Positions 9,869 through 18,956 of a stretch of 64,000 bases of DNA are shown piece after piece. The stretch spans positions 62,001-126,000 of the forward strand of contig JAMLIT010000002.1 in assembly GCA_023954035.1 (NCBI GenBank). The letters run 5' to 3'. The translations under genes were made by a program, and so were the position numbers. The notes beneath the pieces are model-generated. The model searched no databases. It was given only the letters and a program-made list of their open reading frames with translations, and was not told the origin of the DNA. The DNA comes from Burkholderiaceae bacterium (GTDB lineage: Bacteria > Pseudomonadota > Gammaproteobacteria > Burkholderiales > Burkholderiaceae_C). Position 1 is the first letter of the stretch. Every line of letters begins with the position of its first letter.

Positions 9869-10613
9869 TCTAGCTGGCGGCGCTTATGCATCAAGCGCTA
9901 CAAGCCCTAAAGACTTGAAAAATGACGTTGTTTTGCAGGTGCGCGGCCTGACCAAGCGCTTCACCGAGGGGCGGCTGGACGTCACGGTGCTGCAAGGCGT
10001 CGATCTGGATGTGCACGCCGGCGAGACCCTGGCCATCGTCGGCGCCTCGGGCTCGGGCAAGAGCACGCTCTTGCACCTGATGGGCGCGCTCGATGCGCCC
10101 ACGTCGGGCAGCGTGCAATTGCTGGGCCAGAACCTGGCGCAGCGCTCGGCGGCCGAGCAAGGGCTGCTGCGCAACCAGCACCTGGGTTTTGTCTACCAAT
10201 TCCATCACCTGCTGCCCGAGTTCAGCGCACTCGACAACGTGGCCATGCCGCTGCGCATTCGCCGCCTGCCGTACGAGGAATGCACGCGCCAGGCCGCGCA
10301 AATGCTGGCCCAGGTGGGTTTGAGTGAGCGCGTGCAGCACCGCCCGGCCGAGCTCTCGGGCGGCGAGCGCCAGCGGGTGGCGATTGCGCGCGCACTGGTC
10401 ACCAGGCCCGCCTGCGTGCTGGCCGACGAACCCACCGGCAACCTGGATCGCAGCACCGCCGAAGGGGTGTTCCAGCACATGCTGCAGCTCGCGCGGGATC
10501 AGGGCACCGCCTTTGTGCTGGTGACGCACGACGAAACCCTGGCCGCGCGATGCGACCGGGTGCTGCGTCTGGTGGCGGGGCGGCTGGTGCAAGGCGCAGG
10601 CGTCCCAGCTTGA
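9861..10613 (+). CDS. lolD: Lipoprotein-releasing ABC transporter ATPase LolD
   Basis: A 250-residue ABC ATPase that powers lipoprotein release with LolC. The Walker A is GASGSGKST near residue 58, the signature [15 protein letters not shown] near 165, and Walker [31 protein letters not shown] is the LolD/MacB-type Q-loop region. The start ATG 9861 lies inside lolC (8-base overlap). Residues 2-24, before the domain proper ([12 protein letters not shown]), are encoded by a dispersed repeat and are absent from typical LolD, so they are likely an acquired N-terminal extension. Confidence 0.94.
   Translation: MNNLAGGAYASSATSPKDLKNDVVLQVRGLTKRFTEGRLDVTVLQGVDLDVHAGETLAIVGASGSGKSTLLHLMGALDAPTSGSVQLLGQNLAQRSAAEQGLLRNQHLGFVYQFHHLLPEFSALDNVAMPLRIRRLPYEECTRQAAQMLAQVGLSERVQHRPAELSGGERQRVAIARALVTRPACVLADEPTGNLDRSTAEGVFQHMLQLARDQGTAFVLVTHDETLAARCDRVLRLVAGRLVQGAGVPA
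9863..9932 (-). repeat. Dispersed repeat, copy 4, inside the lolD 5' end
   Basis: Reverse orientation: TAGCTGGCGGCGCTTATGC, then ATCAAGCGCTACAAGCCC and GACTTGAAAAA. It covers the end of lolC and codons 2-24 of lolD. Confidence 0.75.
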
Positions 10614-10614
10614 G

Positions 10615-10731
10615 GTGCGCGGCGTGCTTCTGTATCCGCAGTCCATCGACTGGGTAGCCGGTGTCGGCATGGCGCTGATCGTGGCGGGCCTTGCGGTCAT
10701 TCAGCCGTTTTCCAAGACGGCTGCGCACTGA
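10615..10731 (+). pseudogene. C-terminal remnant of an SMR-family (EmrE/SugE-like) efflux protein
   Basis: A short open frame reads a fourth-helix-like segment: LLYPQSIDWVAGVGMALIV, then AGLAVIQPFSKTAAH and a stop. This matches the end of small multidrug resistance proteins (the last helix with GMALIVAG and a terminal LFSKxxxH). No upstream part of such a gene exists, because the lolD stop lies directly before it. I read it as the leftover of a deleted SMR gene. It could only be translated from a GTG at 10615. Confidence 0.6.
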
Positions 10732-10741
10732 GTTGGGCGCG

Positions 10742-11077
10742 GTGGAAACCATCTCCTGCGAGCAAGCGCTACAGAAACATGTCCACGCTGCGGCAGCGAT
10801 GCTGCTGTTTGGCGGCGCCCACTGCGGCGTCTGCCAGGTGCTGCGCCCGCGCCTTGAGCGCGAGATGGCGCAGCATTTCCCGCAGGTCGCGTTGGCGCAT
10901 GTCGATTGCGCAGAGGCACCCCGAGTCTGTGCCCAGCAAGGCGTGTTCAGCCTGCCGGTGCTGCGCTTCTACCTGGACGGCAAACTGGTTCTGGAGCGGG
11001 GACGGCATGTCAGTGTGCAGGAGTGGCTGGCTCAGGTGGAACGCTTGCTGGCGCTTTCCGCAGGCGATGAACCCTGA
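10742..11077 (+). CDS. Thioredoxin-like protein
   Basis: About 111 residues with a thioredoxin fold. The active-site motif CGVC sits in LLFGGAHCGVCQVLRPRLE near residue 28, and the cis-proline region appears as VFSLPVLRFYLDG. No signal peptide is seen, so it is probably cytoplasmic, acting in thiol exchange. The start is uncertain: GTG 10742 fits the family best, while TTG 10733 and ATG 10691 are in frame but run into the SMR remnant. The CGVC pair differs from the CGPC of classical thioredoxins. Confidence 0.75.
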   Translation: METISCEQALQKHVHAAAAMLLFGGAHCGVCQVLRPRLEREMAQHFPQVALAHVDCAEAPRVCAQQGVFSLPVLRFYLDGKLVLERGRHVSVQEWLAQVERLLALSAGDEP

Positions 11078-11296
11078 ACAGGCGCCGGAGCGTCCTCGGC
11101 CTCCCAGTGCATGCTGTGGAGATCGAAACCCCCGGTCAGTGCCGGTCTGCCCATGTCGAAAGAGGGCGAGATACCGCCTTCGCTTGGCAGAGACAGCCGG
11201 CGGTTGCGAGTAGGAAAGCCGGAACCGGCGCACGGGGGATGCGCCAAGCTGGCCCGTTCAGGGCCCCACGCAGCCGCTTGCGGCATGATGTTTGCG

Positions 11297-12112
11297 ATGC
11301 CCCGCTGGATCGATACCCACTGCCACCTGGACGCGCGCGAGTTCGCGCACGATGCAGACGCCGTGCGCCAGCGCGCCCACGAGCGCGGTGTCGGCCACAT
11401 CGTCATTCCGGCCGTGGACGTGCACAACTTCGACGCGGTGCGCGCGCTGGCGCACCGCTATGGCGACAGCTATGCGCTGGGCATCCACCCCCTGTGCTCG
11501 CCCGGTGCGGGAGAGGCCGATCTGAAGGCGCTCGAATTCGCCCTGGAGGCGGGCCGGAGCGACCCAGCCCTGGTGGCGGTGGGCGAAATCGGCCTCGACT
11601 ACTTCGTTCCCGAACTCGACGCCGAGCACCAGGAAGCGCTGCTGCGCGCGCAACTGCGCCTGGCGCGGCGCTTTGATTTGCCGGTGCTGCTGCATGTGCG
11701 CCGCTCGGTGGATCGGGTGCTCAAGGCCTTGCGCGAGCTGCCGGTGGCGGGCGGCATTGCGCACGCTTTCAATGGCAGCGAGCAGCAGGCGCGCCAGTTC
11801 ATTGCGATGGGATTCAAGTTGGGTTTTGGCGGAACGCTCACCTTTGACCGCGCGCTGCAGGTGCGCCGCTTGGCGCAGGCGCTGCCACCCGAGGCCATCG
11901 TGATGGAGACCGATGCCCCCGATATTGCGCCGCACTGGCTCTACCGCAGCGCGGCCGAGCGCGCCCAGGGCCAGCCCCAGGCGCGCAACGAGCCCGGCGA
12001 GCTGCCGCGCATTGCCGCGGTGTTGGCGGCGCTGCGCGCTGAGTCGGCGAAGGAGCTTGCCGCGCAGACCTGCCGCAACGCCTGCGCGGCGCTGCCGCGG
12101 CTGAAAATATGA
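11297..12112 (+). CDS. TatD family metal-dependent DNase/hydrolase
   Basis: A 271-residue TIM-barrel hydrolase. Metal ligands are visible in WIDTHCHLD (HxH, residues 4-12), GEIGLDYF (Glu, near 97), HVRRS, AHAFNGS and METDAPDI. TatD proteins are 3'-5' nucleases linked to DNA fragmentation and repair, but many paralogs have no assigned substrate. Three in-frame ATGs (11285, 11288, 11297) compete with no clear ribosome site, and I chose the one closest to the fold. The last codons and the stop lie in a dispersed repeat. Confidence 0.88.
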   Translation: MPRWIDTHCHLDAREFAHDADAVRQRAHERGVGHIVIPAVDVHNFDAVRALAHRYGDSYALGIHPLCSPGAGEADLKALEFALEAGRSDPALVAVGEIGLDYFVPELDAEHQEALLRAQLRLARRFDLPVLLHVRRSVDRVLKALRELPVAGGIAHAFNGSEQQARQFIAMGFKLGFGGTLTFDRALQVRRLAQALPPEAIVMETDAPDIAPHWLYRSAAERAQGQPQARNEPGELPRIAAVLAALRAESAKELAAQTCRNACAALPRLKI

Positions 12113-12172
12113 GCGAAAATGGCCTCTAGCGCTTGCCGCGATTGAGCAAGCAGCTACAAATTCAATAGTTAA
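12104..12172 (+). repeat. Dispersed repeat, copy 5
   Basis: Forward orientation: AAAATGGCCTCTAGCGCTTG, then GAGCAAGCAGCTACAAATTC. It covers the tatD stop codon and most of the gap to the next gene. Confidence 0.8.
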
Positions 12173-12192
12173 CCGTCTCCCCCCACGCTCTG

Positions 12193-12966
12193 ATGCCGCC
12201 CTCCCCATCCCGCTCTACCGCCCCTGCCGAACTCCCCGAGGTCAGCGTCTCCGACGACGGCGAGGTGCGCCACCTGCATCTGGGAACGCCGTGGATTCAA
12301 GGCTCCATGCGCATCGCGGCGCCGTTTGATCTGGAGCTGGAATACATTCAGCGCATGATGGCCTGGCTGCTGTTTGTGGACCCCGCCAGCGTGCGCGAAC
12401 GCCATGCCATGCAGCTCGGGCTGGGCGCCGGCGCCATCACCAAGTTCTGCCACAAAAAGCTGCGCCTTTGCACCACGGCGATCGAGCTGAACCCCCAGGT
12501 GCTGGCGGTATGCCGTGCCTGGTTCAAGCTGCCGCCCGACGGACCCAAGCTGCGCGTGGTGCTGGCCGATGCTGCCCAAGAAATCCGCAAGCCCATGTGG
12601 CTGGGCACGGTCGATGCCCTGGCGGTGGACCTCTACGACCACCACGCTGCCGCGCCCGTGCTCGACAGCGAAACCTTTTATGCCGACTGCCGCGCCCTGC
12701 TGACCGCAGACGGCAGCATGAGCGTCAACCTGTTTGGACGCTCGTCGCGCTTTGAGCAAAGCCTGGAAAAAATGGCCCTGGCCTTTGGCGAAGACGCGCT
12801 GTGGGCCTTCAAGCCCACGCGCGAAGGCAATACCGTGGTGCTCGCCCAGCACACACCCACCCGCTTTCAGCGCGGCGAGCAGGCCCAGCGCTGCGCCGAC
12901 GTGCAGGAGCGCTGGGGCCTACCCACCGCGCGCTGGGTGCGCGGGCTGCGCCCGGTGCGGCTTTGA
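12193..12966 (+). CDS. Spermidine-synthase-like methyltransferase-fold protein
   Basis: A 257-residue Rossmann-fold protein of the spermidine synthase-like group. LGLGAGAITKFCHKKL near residue 75 is the nucleotide-binding glycine loop, TAIELNPQVLAVCR near 95 the acidic ligand strand, and VDALAVDLYDHHAA near 140 the active-site Asp region. True spermidine synthases have a longer N-terminal beta domain that is short here, so the polyamine substrate is doubtful. Start ATG 12193 lies about 20 bases past a dispersed repeat. Confidence 0.75.
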   Translation: MPPSPSRSTAPAELPEVSVSDDGEVRHLHLGTPWIQGSMRIAAPFDLELEYIQRMMAWLLFVDPASVRERHAMQLGLGAGAITKFCHKKLRLCTTAIELNPQVLAVCRAWFKLPPDGPKLRVVLADAAQEIRKPMWLGTVDALAVDLYDHHAAAPVLDSETFYADCRALLTADGSMSVNLFGRSSRFEQSLEKMALAFGEDALWAFKPTREGNTVVLAQHTPTRFQRGEQAQRCADVQERWGLPTARWVRGLRPVRL

Positions 12967-13010
12967 TCGGGCGCGGCTCCGAGCGGTGCGGGCCCGGACT
13001 GCCGCAGAAT

Positions 13011-14852
13011 ATGCCCATGACGCCCACGCCCGCCTCCACGCACACATTCCCGCACGCCTCCAAGCAGCAAGCCGCCCGTGGGCCCAGCGCGGATGTCCCC
13101 GTGGGGCCCTTGCAATGGCGCCGCATTGTCGAGTGGCTGCAAAGCGATGGCGTGATCAGCGAGGAGGAAGCGGGGCGAACCATCGCTCGCTGCTCACAGG
13201 CCGAAAGCAGCCAGCATCCCTTGGTGCGGCTCGACAGCGTGGCCATGTCGCGCGCCAGTGACGGCAAGCCGCTCGACATCGAAATGCTGACCGAGTATCT
13301 GGCCAAGCGCGTTGGGCTCGACTATCTGCGCATCGATCCGCTCAAGGTGGACGTGGGCAAGGTGGCAGACACCATGAGCGCCACCTACGCCGAGCGGCAC
13401 AAGGTGCTGCCGGTGCAGGTGAGTCTCAAGGAAGTGGTTGTGGCCACGGCCGAGCCCTTCATCACCGACTGGGTGGGCGAGGTCGAGCGCCAGGCGCGCC
13501 GGTCGGTGCGCCGCGTGCTGGCCAATCCGCTGGACATCCACCGCTACACCGCCGAGTTCTTTGCGCTGGCCAAATCGGTGCGCGCGGCGCAAAAGTCGGG
13601 CGGGCAATCGGCCACCAGCAACTTTGAGCAGCTGGTCGAGCTGGGCAAGAGCAACAAGCAGCTCGATGCCAACGACCAGGGCGTCGTCAGGGTGGTCGAC
13701 TGGCTCTGGCAGTACGCCTTCGACCAGCGCGCCAGCGACATTCACCTGGAGCCCCGGCGCGAGCAGGGCGTGATCCGTTTTCGCATCGACGGCGTGCTGC
13801 ACCCGGTCTACCAGATGCCGCTGGGTGTGATGAGCGCCATGGTGGCGCGCGTCAAGCTCCTGGGTCGCATGGACGTGGTGGAAAAGCGCAGGCCGCAGGA
13901 CGGCCGCATCAAGACGCGCAACCAGCGCGGCGACGAAGTCGAAATGCGTCTGGCCACGCTGCCCACGGCCTTTGGCGAGAAGATGGTGATGCGCATCTTC
14001 GACCCCGACACGGCGGTGAAAGACCTGGACGCGCTGGGCTTTACGCCGCACGACGCCAAGCGCTGGGAAGAGCTCATCAAACGTCCGCACGGCGTGGTCC
14101 TGGTCACCGGCCCCACCGGTTCGGGCAAGACGACCACGCTGTATTCCACGCTCAAGCGCGTGGCCACCGAGGCGGTCAACGTCAGCACGGTGGAAGACCC
14201 GATCGAAATGATCGAGCCCAGCTTCAACCAGACGCAGGCCCAGCCCCAGCTCGATTTCAGCTTTGCCGAGGGCGTTCGCGCCCTGATGCGCCAGGACCCG
14301 GACATCATCATGGTGGGCGAAATCCGCGATTTGCCCACCGCCGACATGGCGGTGCAGGCGGCGCTCACCGGGCATCTGGTGTTCTCCACTCTGCACACCA
14401 ACGACGCTCCCAGCGCCGTGACGCGCCTGATCGAGCTGGGCATTCCCAGCTACCTGATTCACGCCACGCTGCTGGGCGTGCTCGCCCAGCGCCTGGTGCG
14501 AACGCTGTGCAAGCAGTGCAAAGAGCCCGACGAGGCCGCCTCGCAGGAGGCGCTGGCCGAGGCCGTCAAGCCCTGGAAGCTCTCGGGCGACTACCGGCCC
14601 TTCAAACCGGTGGGCTGCGTGGATTGCCGCATGACCGGCTTTCGCGGCCGCATGGGCTTGTACGAACTGCTCACGGTGAGCGAGAAGTTCAAACGCGAAT
14701 TGACCAAGGAGCCCTCGCTGTCCGGGATGCGCCGACAGGCCGTGGTGGACGGCATGCGCCCCTTGCGCCTGGCCGGCGCGCTGCGTGTGGCCGAGGGCCT
14801 GACCACGCTGGAAGAAGTGCTGAGTGCCACCCCGCCGCTGGAGCTGCGATGA
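13011..14852 (+). CDS. GspE/PilB-type secretion ATPase
   Basis: A 613-residue hexameric ATPase of the type II secretion / type IV pilus class. An N-terminal T2SSE_N-like domain (residues about 60-200) precedes the motor. Walker A is GPTGSGKT at residues 367-374, the Asp box DPDIIMVGEIRD near 430, and the His box TGHLVFSTLHTND near 455. A zinc module follows, with Cys pairs in LCKQCKE and CVDCRMTG. No pilin or secretin genes adjoin it; such stand-alone GspE genes are common in this family and may serve pili encoded elsewhere. ATG 13011 is chosen, and ATG 13017 is equally possible. Confidence 0.9.
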   Translation: MPMTPTPASTHTFPHASKQQAARGPSADVPVGPLQWRRIVEWLQSDGVISEEEAGRTIARCSQAESSQHPLVRLDSVAMSRASDGKPLDIEMLTEYLAKRVGLDYLRIDPLKVDVGKVADTMSATYAERHKVLPVQVSLKEVVVATAEPFITDWVGEVERQARRSVRRVLANPLDIHRYTAEFFALAKSVRAAQKSGGQSATSNFEQLVELGKSNKQLDANDQGVVRVVDWLWQYAFDQRASDIHLEPRREQGVIRFRIDGVLHPVYQMPLGVMSAMVARVKLLGRMDVVEKRRPQDGRIKTRNQRGDEVEMRLATLPTAFGEKMVMRIFDPDTAVKDLDALGFTPHDAKRWEELIKRPHGVVLVTGPTGSGKTTTLYSTLKRVATEAVNVSTVEDPIEMIEPSFNQTQAQPQLDFSFAEGVRALMRQDPDIIMVGEIRDLPTADMAVQAALTGHLVFSTLHTNDAPSAVTRLIELGIPSYLIHATLLGVLAQRLVRTLCKQCKEPDEAASQEALAEAVKPWKLSGDYRPFKPVGCVDCRMTGFRGRMGLYELLTVSEKFKRELTKEPSLSGMRRQAVVDGMRPLRLAGALRVAEGLTTLEEVLSATPPLELR

Positions 14853-14862
14853 GGCGCCGGGC

Positions 14863-16563
14863 ATGGTGATGGGCACTCAGCCACCGCATTGCACCAGCTC
14901 GCGCACGCAGCGCGAACAACAGGCGGCGCTTGCGGCGCGCCCCGACGCTCTCTCTCCCGCAGACCGCTACCAGGAGTTGTTCGTCGCGGTGCAAAGCGGC
15001 GGCGTGTTTGATGACAGCAAGACCTTTGTCGATTGCGTGCCGCTTGCCGAGCCGGCGGCCATTTTGGACGCCTACCGAAAGTCGCACCGCCAGCCTAGCT
15101 TTGACCTGGCAGATTTCGTGCGCCGGCATTTTCGCGCCACCCGGCCGCCCAAATCCGAGTACGAATCGGTCCCCGGCCAGCCGCTGTGCACCCACATCGA
15201 CGCGCTGTGGCCGGTGCTCACGCGCCACCCAAGTACGCACCCAGCCAATGCATCGATCCTGCCATTGCCCCGGCCCTATGTGGTGCCGGGCGGGCGCTTT
15301 GGTGAGCTGTATTACTGGGATTCCTACTTCACCATGCTGGGGCTTGCCGAAAGCGGCCGCACCGATCTGCTGGCCGACATGGTGTCCAACTTCGCTTACC
15401 TGATCGACACCTACGGCCATGTGCCCAACGGCACGCGCAGCTACTACCTGGGCCGCTCGCAGCCGCCGGTGTTCGTGCTCATGCTCGAACTCGCCGAGCA
15501 GCACGGCGCGGCCCAGGCCGCAGACCACCGCAGCCAGTTGCAGCAGGAGTACGCGTGGTGGATGGCCGGTGCCCACGAGCTGTCGGACGCGAATGAACGC
15601 CCCAGGGCCCAAGCCTCACGCCGTGTGGTGCGCCTGCCCGGCGGCGCGCTGCTCAACCGCTACTGGGACGACCGGGATACGCCGCGAGAAGAATCCTGGC
15701 TGGAAGACGTGGCCACCGCGCGTGCCTGCCAGCGCGAGCCGCAGGAGGTTTACCGCAACCTGCGCGCCGCCGCCGAGTCCGGCTGGGACTTCAGCAGCCG
15801 CTGGCTCACGCAGTCGGCCCCGGTCAGCCCGGCGAAGAACGCGCAGCAGCCCCCGCGTGCCGCGTCGGCGCGTTCGCTCACCGACATCTGCACCACCGAG
15901 ATCTTGCCGGTCGATCTGAATGCCTTTCTCTACAAGCTTGAAACCACGCTCGCCCGGCTGTGCCAGGACGCCGGCGACCCCGCAGCGGCGAGCGAGTACG
16001 CAGCCCAGGCCGAAGCGCGCCGACAAGCCTTGCTGGCGCTGTGCTGGGACGCCGGGCAGGGCGCCTTTTTCGACTACGACTGGCGCAAGGGCGCGCGCCG
16101 CAGCTGCCTGACCGCCGCGAGCCTGACACCGCTTTTTGTCGGCCTGGCTGAACCCGACCAAGCCGCAGCCATGGCAGCCACGGTGCGCGCGCGCCTGCTG
16201 GCGCCTGGCGGCCTGGCCACCACCGAATGTGGCAGCGACCAGCAGTGGGACCGCCCCAACGGCTGGGCGCCGCTGCAGTGGATGGGCATTCGCGGCCTGC
16301 AAAATTACGGCCACGCCGAGCTGGCCCGTGACATCGCCCACCGCTGGCTCAGCACCGTGGCCGAGGTCTATCAGGCCGAGGGCAAGCTGGTGGAAAAATA
16401 CGCCCTGCGCGAACTCCCTGCGGACGCTTCGCACGGTGGTGGCGGCGGCGAGTACCCCTTGCAGGACGGCTTTGGCTGGACCAATGGCGTCACCCGCGCG
16501 CTGCTGGCCGAACACCTGGACCACGCGGCGCACAGCGCCTGCGCCCACACGGCGCCCGACTGA
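14863..16563 (+). CDS. treF: Trehalase (glycoside hydrolase family 37), cytoplasmic type
   Basis: Hydrolyses trehalose to two glucose. Both family signatures are intact: PGGRFGELYYWDSY starting at residue 142, and QWDRPNGWAPLQ near residue 462, followed by the glycine-rich GGGGEYPLQDGFGWTNGV. The protein is 566 residues. No signal peptide is visible, so I favour the cytoplasmic TreF form over periplasmic TreA. ATG 14863 lies ten bases after the secretion-ATPase stop. About 40 residues around 280 (QPPRAASARS) form a low-complexity insert. Confidence 0.92.
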   Translation: MVMGTQPPHCTSSRTQREQQAALAARPDALSPADRYQELFVAVQSGGVFDDSKTFVDCVPLAEPAAILDAYRKSHRQPSFDLADFVRRHFRATRPPKSEYESVPGQPLCTHIDALWPVLTRHPSTHPANASILPLPRPYVVPGGRFGELYYWDSYFTMLGLAESGRTDLLADMVSNFAYLIDTYGHVPNGTRSYYLGRSQPPVFVLMLELAEQHGAAQAADHRSQLQQEYAWWMAGAHELSDANERPRAQASRRVVRLPGGALLNRYWDDRDTPREESWLEDVATARACQREPQEVYRNLRAAAESGWDFSSRWLTQSAPVSPAKNAQQPPRAASARSLTDICTTEILPVDLNAFLYKLETTLARLCQDAGDPAAASEYAAQAEARRQALLALCWDAGQGAFFDYDWRKGARRSCLTAASLTPLFVGLAEPDQAAAMAATVRARLLAPGGLATTECGSDQQWDRPNGWAPLQWMGIRGLQNYGHAELARDIAHRWLSTVAEVYQAEGKLVEKYALRELPADASHGGGGGEYPLQDGFGWTNGVTRALLAEHLDHAAHSACAHTAPD

Positions 16564-16652
16564 GTACCGGCACAATGCGCAGCGCGCGCTTGCGCCATCG
16601 TCAGCGCAACCGTGGTCTGTGACCGGCCCACACCACCCGCTTTTCGCAGCCC

Positions 16653-17969
16653 ATGAATCTCTCTACCCGCACCGCACCCGTGAGGCAGCTTGTCAACCAT
16701 CCTCAGCGCGCCGCGCTGCACAACGAAGTGCATGCCCGCCCGCCCGAGGCCGTCAAGGCGCCGCTGGCCTGCCTGCACATCGTGATGCTGGCCGACGCAG
16801 ACATGCGCGAGGCCAGCCGGGCCCACCTCGCCAGCCTTTTGCGCGACCACCATGCACCCCTGCCCGATGCGCAAACCACCCATCTGCGCATGGATCTGGG
16901 CGCGTTTCGCGTGCGCTGGGAACTGCACACCGAATTTGTCGCCTGGACCTTCACCACGGCGCTGCGCACCGAGGGTTTTGGCGAGCGCGAGCCCACGGGT
17001 GTGGCCAACGTCATTCCGCTCGACTGGCTGGCCGCACTGCCGGGCCAATGCCTGTGCAGCCTGAACCTGTGGGTGCTTGAAAACAGCGATTTCGGCGACA
17101 CCAGCCTGGTGGGCCATGTGCTCAACGAAGACACGCTGGTGGCCTCCACCGTCGCCCACGGCCACGGCGAGGTCTATACCGACTTTGCGCTGCACGCCGA
17201 TGGCTGCGCCCGCATGGTGTTGCTCGTCGGCGGCATGACGCCCCGGCGCCTGGGCCGGCTGGTGCAGCAGCTCCTGGAGATTGAAACCTACCGCATGGCC
17301 GCACTGCTGGGTCTGCCGGCGGCGCGCGATGCCTCCACCGTTCTGGCCAGCGCCGAGCGCGAGCTGGCCTCACTGGCCGACGCCATACGCACGGCAGACC
17401 GCAACGCCGAAGCCGAACTGCTGGACCGCCTGACCCGGCTGGCGGGCAAGGTGGAGAGCCAGTTTGCCGCGACGCACTCGCGTTTTTCCGCCAGCAGCGC
17501 CTACTTCGAGCTGGTGGACCGGCGCATTGCCGACCTGCACGAGTCGCGCCTGGCGGGCATGCAGACCATCGCCGAATTCATGGAGCGGCGCCTGAGTCCG
17601 GCGCGCAGCACCTGCGCCTGGGCCTCGCGGCGGCAGGAGGCGCTTTCCCAGCGCGTCTCGCGCATCAGCAACCTGCTGCGCACCCGCGTCGAGATCGAGC
17701 AGCAGCAAAGCAGCCAGCAGCTCCTGGCCAGCATGAACCGGCGCCAGGACCTGCAGTTGCAAATGCAATCGACGGTGGAGGGCCTGTCGGTGGCCGCCAT
17801 TACCTACTACATCGTCGGTCTGGTGAGCTACCTCGCCAAGGGCGGGCAAAAGCTTGGCTGGCCGCTGGCGCCCGAAACCACGGCGGCGCTGGCGATTCCG
17901 GTGGTGGCGCTGTCGGTGTGGTGGTCGCTGCGCCAGCTGCACCGGCGCGTGTTCCATGCCAAGGTCTGA
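16653..17969 (+). CDS. DUF3422 family protein with C-terminal membrane segments
   Basis: A 438-residue protein that opens with the family hallmark NEVHARPPEAVKAPL near residue 24. The middle (about 200-370) is strongly helical and charged and is probably a coiled coil. It ends with two hydrophobic helices (VAAITYYIVGLVSYLAKGG and TTAALAIPVVALSVWWSL), so it is likely an inner-membrane protein with a large cytoplasmic part. No function is known for DUF3422. It stands alone, with an upstream GGCACAAT box at about 16570 that could be its -10. Confidence 0.85.
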   Translation: MNLSTRTAPVRQLVNHPQRAALHNEVHARPPEAVKAPLACLHIVMLADADMREASRAHLASLLRDHHAPLPDAQTTHLRMDLGAFRVRWELHTEFVAWTFTTALRTEGFGEREPTGVANVIPLDWLAALPGQCLCSLNLWVLENSDFGDTSLVGHVLNEDTLVASTVAHGHGEVYTDFALHADGCARMVLLVGGMTPRRLGRLVQQLLEIETYRMAALLGLPAARDASTVLASAERELASLADAIRTADRNAEAELLDRLTRLAGKVESQFAATHSRFSASSAYFELVDRRIADLHESRLAGMQTIAEFMERRLSPARSTCAWASRRQEALSQRVSRISNLLRTRVEIEQQQSSQQLLASMNRRQDLQLQMQSTVEGLSVAAITYYIVGLVSYLAKGGQKLGWPLAPETTAALAIPVVALSVWWSLRQLHRRVFHAKV

Positions 17970-17983
17970 CGCACGTGCCGACG

Positions 17984-18052
17984 ATGAAAATATGAATCAA
18001 AAACGCCCCTAGCGCTCATGGATAGTGGGGAACTAGCTACAAAAAATAGAGC
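17984..18052 (+). repeat. Dispersed repeat, copy 6, over a transporter start
   Basis: Forward orientation: AAACGCCCCTAGCGCTCATG, then AACTAGCTACAAAAAATAGA. It contains the start codon (18018) and the first dozen codons of the DMT transporter. Confidence 0.75.
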
Positions 18053-18950
18053 GACCGGACTCGCCCTGGCGCTGCTGGGCGCCGTGGCCTTCAGTGGCAA
18101 GGCGATCATCGTCAAGCTGGCGTACCGGTACGGTGTCGATGCGGTCACGCTCATCATGTACCGCATGCTGTTTGCTCTGCCTCTTTTTGCCGCCATGGCG
18201 TGGTGGGCCAGCCGGGGTAGGGCAGCGCTGACCCGCAGCGACTGGATGGGGGTGCTTGGCCTGGGGTTTTCGGGCTACTACCTGGCCAGTTTTCTCGATT
18301 TCGCCGGCTTGGCGTACATCACCGCGAGCCTGGAGCGCCTGATTCTGTACCTCAGCCCGACGCTGGTGCTGTTGCTGGGTTGGGCCCTGTATGGCCGGGG
18401 GGTTCGGCGCGGCCAGATGCTCGGCATGCTGGTGAGCTATTGCGGCGTGGCGCTGGTCTTTGGTCAGGAGGCCCTGCACCAGGGGCCGGACGCCGCCTGG
18501 GGCGCGTTGCTGGTATTTGGCAGCGCCGCGAGCTACGCCGCGTACCTGGTCTACAGCGGCGAGATGGTCCAGCGCCTGGGTTCGCTGCGTCTGGTGGGCC
18601 TGGCCACTTCCGTGGCCTGTGTGCTGTGCCTGCTCCAGTTTGCCTTGCTGCGGCCCTGGAGAGCGGCGCTGGTGGCGCCCGAAGTGATCTGGCTCTCGGT
18701 GCTCAACGCCACCCTGTGCACCGCCGTGCCGGTGTTGATGGTGATGATGGCCATTGAGCGCATCGGTGCCAGCGCGGCCTCCCAAGCCGGCATGGTCGGG
18801 CCGATGGCGACCATTCTGATGGGCGTCTGGCTGCTGGGCGAGCCGTTCACGGTAGGCATAGCGCTGGGCACGGCCCTGGTGATTGCGGGAATTTTTGTGT
18901 TTTCGCGCGCCTCGGCCCCGCTGCGCGCCGCGCCCGCCGGACGCCGCTGA
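18018..18950 (+). CDS. DMT superfamily (EamA) transporter
   Basis: A 310-residue protein with ten hydrophobic segments in two EamA repeats, the fold of drug/metabolite exporters. The first helix begins at GLALALLGAVAFSGKAII. Residues 1-13 (MDSGELATKNRAT) come from the dispersed repeat, and no better start exists downstream before helix 1, so the repeat appears to supply the translation start. The substrate is unknown. It is convergent with the M48 protease gene (six bases between stops). Confidence 0.85.
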   Translation: MDSGELATKNRATGLALALLGAVAFSGKAIIVKLAYRYGVDAVTLIMYRMLFALPLFAAMAWWASRGRAALTRSDWMGVLGLGFSGYYLASFLDFAGLAYITASLERLILYLSPTLVLLLGWALYGRGVRRGQMLGMLVSYCGVALVFGQEALHQGPDAAWGALLVFGSAASYAAYLVYSGEMVQRLGSLRLVGLATSVACVLCLLQFALLRPWRAALVAPEVIWLSVLNATLCTAVPVLMVMMAIERIGASAASQAGMVGPMATILMGVWLLGEPFTVGIALGTALVIAGIFVFSRASAPLRAAPAGRR

Positions 18951-18956
18951 CCGGCG

